Below the pieces are notes generated by a model. It worked only from the letters and a program-made list of their open reading frames with translations, did no database searches and was not told where the DNA came from. 32,991 nt of DNA from Ruminococcus sp. (lineage in GTDB: Bacteria > Bacillota > Clostridia > Oscillospirales > Ruminococcaceae), in contig JAGBGT010000065.1 in assembly GCA_017935865.1 (NCBI GenBank), positions 1-32,991 of the forward strand, in the 5' to 3' direction. Numbering within the stretch: position 1 is the first letter of the stretch; each line of letters begins with the position of its first letter. The position numbers and the translations under genes were made by a program. Shown here in pieces: positions 19,006 to 26,095 of this stretch.

Positions 19006-19168
19006 AGAACCTGTCCACATAGAAAGTTACGCACGTCTTTTCGGCGAATTTTGCCGATGTCTGCGTTGAAAAAGCTCACCATACGTCAGTATGCTTTCGC
19101 TTTTTCGCCTTGCCCTCGTCAAAATTACGCTCGAAAATCCGCACATAATTTCTATGTGGACAGGTTCT
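19006..19168. mobile_element. MITE-like palindromic element 2
   Basis: A 163-bp element with perfect 20-bp terminal inverted repeats (19006-19025 and 19149-19168; AGAACCTGTCCACATAGAAA). Internal paired arms include TCGGC/GCCGA, GAAAAAGC/GCTTTTTC and the central CATAC/GTATG hairpin. It carries the same 23-bp core as element 1 but on the opposite strand. Its right end is 21 bp from the stop of the glycosyltransferase-like gene, for which it may act as a 3' structure. There is no coding potential. Confidence 0.72.
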
Positions 19169-19189
19169 TAAACTGAATATGCTGACAAA

Positions 19190-20566
19190 TCAAATCAGCA
19201 TAAACAGTGGGAAAAAGCTTATCAGATAGCGGCAGCGTGTTTCCCAGATAAGAAGAAAAAGACAAAGTCCGAAAAGGCTCAGGCGGAAAACGAAAGCTTC
19301 GTCTGCGCCTTTTTTTCTGGAATCGACTAAACTTAGCAGTATCGAGAACATAAGCGTGAAATGGCAGAAAAATGATGTGAAAATAAAGCAGGGCGAAGTG
19401 AAAGAATCTTTGTAGAAATAGCCTGCCATAAAGGTGATATTTTCCCATGTATAGGCGACCTTGTTACATAAGTGACCCAGGAAGCCGGTCAATCCCTGAG
19501 CTTCGAGCTTTTCTGCCAGTCTTGAGAGATCGGCAGAAACTTTTTCGTTTCCTGGAAAGCTCCGGGTGTAGAAAAAGTCATCGGAATTGTAACCGCCTCT
19601 GCCGTCAGCGCTCATCATGATCCAGTGAACGAACGGGAAAGCTTTTTCTTTAAGGGCTTTACTGCTGATATTAAGCAGCCTCATAGCCGAAAAAGATATA
19701 GCTTTTATCACCGCGGCGCATGGGAGAACAAGTGCGGCAAAGGACTTTGCCTTGCAATGTCTGAGCGCCATATCGGCAATTATCGCTATCAGCAGAACAA
19801 GCGCGCTGCCTTTCATTTTATATCCCAGTCCGATAAAAGCTCCGCAGAAAATAATATCGGAGATCTTGCCGGACTTTCTGAATCTGAGGTAGAAATAAGC
19901 GGCTGCCATCACCAGCGGCATAGCCATTGAATCAGTGTAGAAAAAGGCTGAGTATGTTACCAGTGGCGCGAAGAGCATACCGCGTATGGCGCATATATAT
20001 GCCTTTGACGGCTGATAGATCATTTCCGCGCAACGGCAGAGAAGCCAGTATGATATGCTCAGTCCCAGGATATTTACCGCGGTAGGCAAAAAATCGCTCA
20101 TCTGTCCCGTAAGCGCATACTCTATCTTGTAGAGGATATACACTACGGAAAAAAGCATATGGTTATTGGGATAGCATTCAAAATAATCGGAATGGTAATC
20201 CGGCAAGCCCTCATAGATATTATTTCCGAGGATGAGATTTTTTGCCCCGGTGCATACGTATGAGAGGTCGTTTTTGGGAGTAAAATCTACGAATATGGCT
20301 GTGATGAGCTGTGAAGCAAAGAGGATGATGCAGAGCAGGGCAGTAAATCTTCTGTAATCATATACGGATAAATTTTTGGTATACTTTTCTATCCTGTTAA
20401 GCCCTACAGCGGCTGCCAGGCAAATGGCAGCTCCCAGGGATACTATAAGCCAGGGCAGAGGAAGCGTATTTACCTTATTTGCAGCCGCTCCGCAAAGTCC
20501 GAGGACAATAGCGGCTGCAAAAAATATTATCATAGAGTGATCTAAAAGATTTACTGCTCGTTTCAT
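19190..20566 (-). CDS. Polytopic GT-C-type glycosyltransferase-like membrane protein
   Basis: A 458-residue protein with about ten to twelve hydrophobic segments. The first outer loop carries acidic residues in VDFTPKNDLSYV (D94, D100), where GT-C (PMT/GT39-like) enzymes have their catalytic acids. The C-terminus has WETRCRYLISFFPLF (~441-455), like the E-x-x-x-RY motif of such enzymes. Transfer of a sugar from a polyprenyl-phosphate donor is the likely reaction; donor and acceptor are unknown. The sequence ends within one hydrophobic segment after that motif, 21 bp from palindromic element 2, so a slightly shortened C-terminus is possible. The ATG at 20566 follows AGGAG with a five-base gap, 15 bp after the permease gene, in the same operon. 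Confidence 0.72.
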   Translation of the reverse strand: MKRAVNLLDHSMIIFFAAAIVLGLCGAAANKVNTLPLPWLIVSLGAAICLAAAVGLNRIEKYTKNLSVYDYRRFTALLCIILFASQLITAIFVDFTPKNDLSYVCTGAKNLILGNNIYEGLPDYHSDYFECYPNNHMLFSVVYILYKIEYALTGQMSDFLPTAVNILGLSISYWLLCRCAEMIYQPSKAYICAIRGMLFAPLVTYSAFFYTDSMAMPLVMAAAYFYLRFRKSGKISDIIFCGAFIGLGYKMKGSALVLLIAIIADMALRHCKAKSFAALVLPCAAVIKAISFSAMRLLNISSKALKEKAFPFVHWIMMSADGRGGYNSDDFFYTRSFPGNEKVSADLSRLAEKLEAQGLTGFLGHLCNKVAYTWENITFMAGYFYKDSFTSPCFIFTSFFCHFTLMFSILLSLVDSRKKGADEAFVFRLSLFGLCLFLLIWETRCRYLISFFPLFMLI

Positions 20567-20581
20567 AAAATCTCCTGCTTT

Positions 20582-22786
20582 TTATTGATAAAATATTTCT
20601 TCCGTATCTTCTGCGTAGGGGTCGTAATCATGGTCTTCGATTTTGTATTTCATCAGGTCATCAATAAGCTTGCGGTTTTCTTCGGTGTCTTTCAGGAAGT
20701 AGTAAGAGCCGTAGTCGGATAAGCTGATAATTGCGATCGGCTTTTCTCCGATGACAAAGGATGTCATATTGTCGATAAGATCGCTGATATACGGATTATC
20801 GCAGCTTATCTCAGAGACTCTGCCATATGATATCGAGCCGCTATATCCATAGGATGAAATATTACACAATTCGTCTATTGCCGAGAGAAAATCTATGTCG
20901 TATGAGTAGTCATTTTCACCATAGGTCTCGTAGCTAAGACCGTTATATGATGCAAGGACCGGATCGGTCATGATCGAGAAATTTTCGTCGATAGACGCTT
21001 CGCTGAAATCAAAGCCTAAATCATTGAAATTAGCAATCGTGCGCTCAAAGCTTTTCAGCACGAACATGGTATTATCGAGGTAGCAGTAAACGTCGCCGTT
21101 CATAAGGTCATCTTCGGTCATGTCGTTTATATCCGCTTTCAGGTCGCTGACGAACTTTTCCATTTCGCTTTCGGATAAATTAGCAGACTGGCTTAAATTT
21201 ATAAAGCTTGCGCTCATAACATAAGGCGATCTGGAGTTGCTGTATTCGTCCTTATAGCCGATATCCTCCGTGAAGAGATCAGCAGCCTCATCAGAGAGGA
21301 GGATAGCCTTGATAAGCCCGGTCTCCATGCTCTGTGTGACCGTATATTCACGGGAGAAAACCGCTCCGGATTTTGTCGTGTATGTCAGTCTGAAAAAACT
21401 ATCGTTGGTTGTGTATATATTGTCGCCCTTGTTTACGGGAGGAAAGTCGTTTTTATCGGGGTTATAGTATTTGTCGATACATTCCTGGTGGAGCTTTACA
21501 GCCTCCTCGATAACCTTTTCATCGGTAAATTTCACAGATGAGATGAGTTGGGATGATCCGCCATCAATTATAACGGATCTGACAGAGTCGGCGGAGGGAA
21601 TACGCTTTGGCGCGCCGAATCCGTCACTGGCGATACAAATTCCCAGAACACCTAAAGCTGCGGCAGTGGCAACGACAAAGCTTATGGCAGCCGTCCACAA
21701 TTTCTTGAATCCGCGTCTTGTGACGATCTCCATTATGAACCAGCCTATGGCGCAGACAACGATTCCGGCGGAAATAGGCGCATCTTCCGTGATAAACATT
21801 GAAAGGATACAGAAAACAGCCATTGTCAGCAGGGCATAGAAGAATGAGCGGTGAACGTAGGGCTTTGAGACATCCTCTGCCTTTCTTGATTTATAGAGGA
21901 AAAATGCCGCTGCAGCGTATATAGCCGTGCAGATAATGTTCATTATTATCCACTTTGCAAACATTGAATCGAAATTTGTACTGTCACTGTATGCCGAGAA
22001 GTAGTCTTCAAAGTTAAGAAGAAATGCGGCTGCTCCCACAGGCGATGTGTCCGTGAAGATATTCATTCGCAGCAATGATTCAGGAACTACTCCGAAAGCA
22101 GCCGTTTCTATAACGGCAAACCACAGACAAGCAATTGTTGACGGAATAAGCACGTTGAAAGCACATATACTGAATCCTGCTTCAAATCCGTTGCCGCAGA
22201 AAGTAAGGGAGAACACCGAAACGGTGTAAAACTGGAGCATACCCAGGAAAACTATCGTGCCGACCCTGAATACAATAGGCATGACTTTTTCCCAGAACAT
22301 TTTAGTATCAATAAAAATCGAGCCGATGCCGACAATTGCCAGGCTGAGGATAACTGCTGCGATAACAGGTACAAGATAAACTGCAAGTCCCGAGAGATAG
22401 TCGGCGAAAAAGCGCTGCTTGTTGTTCAGCGGAAGAGCGTAGTGCATATCCGCATTGGATTTCTTGTGCAGATATGAGAAATGGTTGAGAACAGTGGGGA
22501 TAGCCGTTATAATGCTGATCCAGAAAGCGATAACAGCTATAACGGCAAAAGCAGCTCCGCCGTTCGAGATTGAATTAATAGTGTCCGGGCTAAGATTATC
22601 ATAATTCTCCTCAACATAGGACATGAGAAGTACAAGAACCGCCGCCACAGGCAGCGCCAGAAGCTGCATAACGCAGTTTACAATAAGACATTTCTTGTTG
22701 GAGTTTATATCGGTAAAGAAACGTCTGCCGAAAAAGCTCTTTGTTTTGACTTGTTTAGTTGTCTCACTTGATGTTGCTGCTGTCAT
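20582..22786 (-). CDS. ABC-2-type transporter permease (YtrC/BcrB-like)
   Basis: A 734-residue membrane protein. Hydrophobic segments occur at ~33-55, 78-98, 130-153, 170-195 and 203-228, with a further group between ~270 and ~395. A soluble region of about 330 residues follows and ends DYDPYAEDTEEIFYQ. It probably forms the membrane part of the exporter or sensor whose ATPase is encoded just upstream. Start: ATG at 22786, eight bases after GGAGGT, overlapping the ATPase gene by 23 bp; an earlier in-frame start lacks an SD and is rejected. The function is not known; relatives respond to cell-envelope antibiotics. The long C-terminal domain is unusual for a simple ABC-2 permease. Confidence 0.82.
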   Translation of the reverse strand: MTAATSSETTKQVKTKSFFGRRFFTDINSNKKCLIVNCVMQLLALPVAAVLVLLMSYVEENYDNLSPDTINSISNGGAAFAVIAVIAFWISIITAIPTVLNHFSYLHKKSNADMHYALPLNNKQRFFADYLSGLAVYLVPVIAAVILSLAIVGIGSIFIDTKMFWEKVMPIVFRVGTIVFLGMLQFYTVSVFSLTFCGNGFEAGFSICAFNVLIPSTIACLWFAVIETAAFGVVPESLLRMNIFTDTSPVGAAAFLLNFEDYFSAYSDSTNFDSMFAKWIIMNIICTAIYAAAAFFLYKSRKAEDVSKPYVHRSFFYALLTMAVFCILSMFITEDAPISAGIVVCAIGWFIMEIVTRRGFKKLWTAAISFVVATAAALGVLGICIASDGFGAPKRIPSADSVRSVIIDGGSSQLISSVKFTDEKVIEEAVKLHQECIDKYYNPDKNDFPPVNKGDNIYTTNDSFFRLTYTTKSGAVFSREYTVTQSMETGLIKAILLSDEAADLFTEDIGYKDEYSNSRSPYVMSASFINLSQSANLSESEMEKFVSDLKADINDMTEDDLMNGDVYCYLDNTMFVLKSFERTIANFNDLGFDFSEASIDENFSIMTDPVLASYNGLSYETYGENDYSYDIDFLSAIDELCNISSYGYSGSISYGRVSEISCDNPYISDLIDNMTSFVIGEKPIAIISLSDYGSYYFLKDTEENRKLIDDLMKYKIEDHDYDPYAEDTEEIFYQ

Positions 22787-23687
22787 AGCCGAGCACCTCC
22801 AGTTCGTAGATAAATATTTCCTCAAGAGTAAGCGGTATCATTTCCAGTAGCACGGGATCTTTCGGCTCAAAGAACTTTTTCAGTTCCTCAGCCTCGCCCT
22901 TGGCGATGATGTAGTGGATGCTCTGAGTCCTCTCGTAGTGGAGGATATCAAGTCCCGATGCGGCAAGCTCCTCCTTGGTGTATATGGCAGGCGTGCCGTT
23001 CTCGTCTTTTGGGAATACCGCCTGTATCTTGTGTACGCTGCTTGTAACGCTGTCGATCTCCCGGCAGAAAACGACCTTTCCGTCATGGATAAGCGCCGCA
23101 GTGTCGCATACCTCGTTTATTTCTTTCAGGTTGTGGGAGGAGATGACAGTCGTCAGTCCGCGGTCGATCATGGCGTCCACAAGCATATTCTTGACAATGA
23201 TACGCATGGTCGGGTCAAGACCGTCAAACGCCTCGTCCAGGAGCAGGTAATCCGTCTTGCAGGCAAGCCCGACAATGACGATAGCCTGACGCTTCATTCC
23301 CTTTGAAAAGGTAGAAATTTTCTTATCCAGGGGCAGATTCACCGCTTTTCTCAGGCGCTCAAAGGTCTCGTCGCAGAATGTCCTGTAATAGCCCTTGTAG
23401 TATTCTTTAAGCTGTTTCAGCGTAAAGCTGCTGAACTGCACTGTTTCGTCATTGATAAAAAAGACCTTTTCTTTTGCCGCCGGATTGTCGTAAACCGGCT
23501 CACCGTCGATGAGAACCTCGCCCTGCTCCTGCTTGTATATTCCCGAAAGCAGCCGGAGAATGGTGGATTTTCCTGCTCCGTTAGAGCCGAGCAGACCGAA
23601 TGCCGTACCTTTTTCAATAGTGAGATCAACGCCGTCCAGCGCCGTATAGCTGTCAAATTTCTTGACAGTATTCTTTAGTTCAATCAT
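22764..23687 (-). CDS. ABC transporter ATP-binding protein (YtrB/BcrA-like)
   Basis: A 307-residue ATPase. Walker A GSNGAGKS at 34-41, signature region TFSKGMKRQ at 126-134 (FSKGM in place of LSGGQ, a form seen in BcrA/YtrB-type exporters), Walker B YLLLDEAFDGLD at 147-158 with E152, H-loop H185. Residues ~215-307 form an extra C-terminal domain. It overlaps the GntR gene by eight bases upstream and the permease gene by 23 downstream, so the three products are made together. It powers the adjacent permease. Confidence 0.93.
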   Translation of the reverse strand: MIELKNTVKKFDSYTALDGVDLTIEKGTAFGLLGSNGAGKSTILRLLSGIYKQEQGEVLIDGEPVYDNPAAKEKVFFINDETVQFSSFTLKQLKEYYKGYYRTFCDETFERLRKAVNLPLDKKISTFSKGMKRQAIVIVGLACKTDYLLLDEAFDGLDPTMRIIVKNMLVDAMIDRGLTTVISSHNLKEINEVCDTAALIHDGKVVFCREIDSVTSSVHKIQAVFPKDENGTPAIYTKEELAASGLDILHYERTQSIHYIIAKGEAEELKKFFEPKDPVLLEMIPLTLEEIFIYELEVLGYDSSNIK

Positions 23688-24057
23688 TTGCCTCTCCTTT
23701 CTTGTCTGCGAATACCTCGTCTATGTGAGCTTTCAGCGTATCTGCGGAAACGCCGCTTTTCTTCGCGCTCTTCGCTGCCTCGTCAAATTCCGCAAGAGCC
23801 GATTCATGGAAAACGCTGTTGTCGACAGCCGCTATGAAGCTTCCCCGTCCCGGAACAGAATAGATGACTCCGCGCCGTTCAAGCTCCTGATATGCTTTGG
23901 AAACGGTGTTCGGGTTGACTCCCGTGTCTTTGGAAAGGCTGCGGACGCTTGGTAGCTGGTCATTTTCGCTGAGAGTCCCGGCGAGTATCAGATCGGTGAT
24001 CTTTCTGTAGATCTGCTCGTAAATGGGAACTCTGCTTGTTAAATCTATAGAGAACAT
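23680..24057 (-). CDS. GntR-family regulator, YtrA subfamily
   Basis: A 125-residue repressor. The winged helix (~1-72) has PIYEQIYRKITDLILAG, LPSVRSLSKDTGVNPNTVSKAYQELERRGVIYSVPGRGSFI, a textbook GntR domain. Only a short helical tail (~50 residues) follows, typical of the YtrA subfamily that autoregulates ABC transporter operons. Start: ATG at 24057 with AAAGGAG and a five-base gap; a GTG two codons earlier overlaps the SD. A palindromic operator lies just downstream of its promoter (24118-24136). Confidence 0.92.
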   Translation of the reverse strand: MFSIDLTSRVPIYEQIYRKITDLILAGTLSENDQLPSVRSLSKDTGVNPNTVSKAYQELERRGVIYSVPGRGSFIAAVDNSVFHESALAEFDEAAKSAKKSGVSADTLKAHIDEVFADKKGEAND

Positions 24058-24117
24058 AGACACTCCTTTCTATTGTCAGCACCGACAGATGCTGTTATGA
24101 GTTTTTCTGTTTGTAGT

Positions 24118-24136
24118 GTACTATAACAAATAGTAC
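24118..24136. promoter_or_regulatory. Palindromic operator, probable GntR/YtrA site
   Basis: Perfect inverted repeat GTACTAT-AACAA-ATAGTAC. It lies about 10-28 bases after the predicted transcription start of the GntR operon, a position suited to repression. Symmetric GTAC-containing operators are typical of YtrA-type regulators, so autorepression is inferred. Confidence 0.75.
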
Positions 24137-24151
24137 GGTTACTACAGTTAT

Positions 24152-24180
24152 ATCATAACACGCTTTGAAGCATTTGTCAA
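24152..24180 (-). promoter_or_regulatory. Sigma-A promoter of the GntR-ABC operon
   Basis: Read on the minus strand: TTGACA (24180-24175), 17-bp spacer, TATGAT (24157-24152), with TGT before the -10. One base from consensus. It drives the GntR, ATPase, permease and glycosyltransferase-like genes. Confidence 0.82.
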
Positions 24181-24293
24181 GGGTTTTTTGAAAAAAATTT
24201 CAAATTCATTTTCAGAGCTTTCAGAGAGTAGACTCAATTAATATAGAATTAATCTTTGGTTCATTGTTTGTTCATATTTATTCATACATAATA

Positions 24294-24302
24294 TGGTATA
24301 AT
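24294..24302 (+). promoter_or_regulatory. Extended -10 promoter of the tar-like operon
   Basis: TGGTATAAT, i.e. a TGn extension before a perfect TATAAT (24297-24302), in a very AT-rich stretch about 50 bp before tarI. No good -35 is visible at the expected place. TTCAT repeats occur upstream (24260-24287). Confidence 0.6.
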
Positions 24303-24354
24303 ATAACTAATTGCAAATTTGTTTTGCGACATATTTTTTAAAGGCGGTAGTATT

Positions 24355-25080
24355 ATGGTTTTTGGTGCAGTATTGGCTGGCGGAAAAGGTTCGCGTATGG
24401 GAAATTATACAGTCCCCAAGCAGTTCCTCCCCGCAGGAGGCAAGCCTATAATCGTTCATGTTGTGGAGAAATTCCTGGTGCATCCGGAGATAGATTACGT
24501 TATTGTCGGCGTAAATCCGGAATGGCTTCAGCATATGACCGATATTGTGGAGAAATATCTCCCCGATGCGGACAGGCTTACCGTTATTGCAGGAGGTGCA
24601 GACAGAAACAGCACCATAGCCAATGTCATCGAGGAAATAAACAGAATAAGCGGAAATGACGACGACATAGTTGTGACTCACGACGCAGTCCGTCCCTTTG
24701 TTACACTGAAAATGATCTCGGACAACATCCGCATAGCAAGTGAGCACGGAGTCTGCGATACGGTCGTTCCGGCGACTGACACCATCGTTTATTCTGATAA
24801 CCATGAGTTCATCACAGACGTTCCCCTCCGCAGCAATACCTACCAGGGACAGACTCCCCAGAGCTTTAAGGTAAGGCTGTTCGAGAAGGTCTACAGCGAA
24901 ATGACAGAGGCGGAGCTGAAAATAGTCACCGACGCCTGTAAGATGTTCATGATGAAAGGCTACCCGGTATACCTGGCAGAGGGACACGTTTCAAATTTCA
25001 AGATAACATATCCGGAGGATTACAAAATGGCGCAGATATTTCTGGGAGATAACGTCGGGGTGAACGAAAATGATCAATAA
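24355..25080 (+). CDS. tarI: Ribitol-5-phosphate cytidylyltransferase (TarI, IspD family)
   Basis: A 241-residue nucleotidyltransferase that makes CDP-ribitol from CTP and ribitol 5-phosphate. Motifs: GAVLAGGKGSRMG near the N-terminus with the following PKQF lysine (CTP binding), AGGADRNSTIANV, and THDAVRPFV. The fold is shared with IspD, but the next gene is a TarJ-like reductase, which points to TarI. Start: ATG at 24355 with AAGGCGG upstream; an earlier in-frame start has no SD. It overlaps tarJ by 11 bases. If it were IspD the context would be unexplained. Confidence 0.9.
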   Translation: MVFGAVLAGGKGSRMGNYTVPKQFLPAGGKPIIVHVVEKFLVHPEIDYVIVGVNPEWLQHMTDIVEKYLPDADRLTVIAGGADRNSTIANVIEEINRISGNDDDIVVTHDAVRPFVTLKMISDNIRIASEHGVCDTVVPATDTIVYSDNHEFITDVPLRSNTYQGQTPQSFKVRLFEKVYSEMTEAELKIVTDACKMFMMKGYPVYLAEGHVSNFKITYPEDYKMAQIFLGDNVGVNENDQ

Positions 25081-26092
25081 TCAGTACAAGCTGACAAGCC
25101 CTCTTCTTATAGAGAGACAGTGCGAAAATATTGACCTGAACAAAAAAGGTCATGTTATCGTCAAGCCAACCTATCTTTCCATATGCAAAGCCGATATGCG
25201 ATATTATTTCGGTCAGCGGAATGCCGAGGTCCTGAAACAGCGGCTGCCCATGGTGCTCATTCACGAGGCGTGCGGAGAGGTCATTTTTGACCCGGAGAAT
25301 AAGCTACCTAAGCATACAAAGGTGGTTCTTCTTCCGAATATCGGGGGAAAGGACACATTCTATCTGGAAAATTACCGCCTGGATTCCGTTTTTCGCTCCA
25401 GCAAGGCGGACGGTTTTATGCAGGAAATGATATCCATGGACTATGAGCATATTGTGCCCTACAGCAAGCCCGGATCTGACAGCGTTTTCTCATTTACGGA
25501 GTTCATAAGCGTGGGAGTTCATGCGGTGAACAGCTTTCTTGCCTCATCACACAGCCGGAGGGACAATATCTGCGTTTTCGGAGACGGCGCGCTGGCGTAT
25601 GTGGTTTGCAGTATCCTGAAAAATAAGCTGAAAGGCTGCAAGGTGACGGTCATGGGTATAAATCCCGTGAAGCTGCAATATTTCAATTTCGTAGATGAGG
25701 TCATCAACATCAGTCGGCGCAGGAATTTCAAAACATACGACCACGCCTTTGAATGTGTGGGCGGAAGTGCCAGCGGAACGGCTGTCAACCAGATAATCGA
25801 CATTATCGCGCCCCAGGGAACTGTCATGCTGCTTGGCGTAAGCGAGGAGAACGTGGCTCTGAATACGAGAATGATCCTGGAAAAGGGACTGACGCTCATG
25901 GGCAGAAGCCGCTCCGGCAGAGAGGACTTTGTGGAGGCGGTTTCCCTTATGGAAAAGAATAAGGCTTTTGCATCGAGAATGAAGCAGCTCATCTCAGCGC
26001 AGGTGGAGGTCAACTCCGTTAACGACATTGTCAGAGGCTTCGACCTGGCAAAGACGTCTGATTTCAAGGTCGTTCTCCATTGGTGCGTGTAA
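25070..26092 (+). CDS. tarJ: Ribulose-5-phosphate reductase / ribitol-5-phosphate dehydrogenase (TarJ)
   Basis: A 340-residue zinc-type medium-chain dehydrogenase that reduces ribulose 5-phosphate to ribitol 5-phosphate with NADPH, feeding TarI. Probable zinc ligands: C39 (LSICKADMRYY), H65 and E66 (LIHEACGEV). The cofactor-binding Rossmann strand is NICVFGDGALAY (~167-177). The order tarI-tarJ with overlapping frames is the same as in Gram-positive ribitol-phosphate polymer loci. It ends three bases before the next gene. Confidence 0.9.
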   Translation: MINNQYKLTSPLLIERQCENIDLNKKGHVIVKPTYLSICKADMRYYFGQRNAEVLKQRLPMVLIHEACGEVIFDPENKLPKHTKVVLLPNIGGKDTFYLENYRLDSVFRSSKADGFMQEMISMDYEHIVPYSKPGSDSVFSFTEFISVGVHAVNSFLASSHSRRDNICVFGDGALAYVVCSILKNKLKGCKVTVMGINPVKLQYFNFVDEVINISRRRNFKTYDHAFECVGGSASGTAVNQIIDIIAPQGTVMLLGVSEENVALNTRMILEKGLTLMGRSRSGREDFVEAVSLMEKNKAFASRMKQLISAQVEVNSVNDIVRGFDLAKTSDFKVVLHWCV

Positions 26093-26095
26093 AAA

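Noticed and set aside
24319..24354. Earlier in-frame start for tarI
   Set aside because: There is no SD upstream of it and the extra residues do not fit the family, whose conserved strand begins at VFGAVLAGG.
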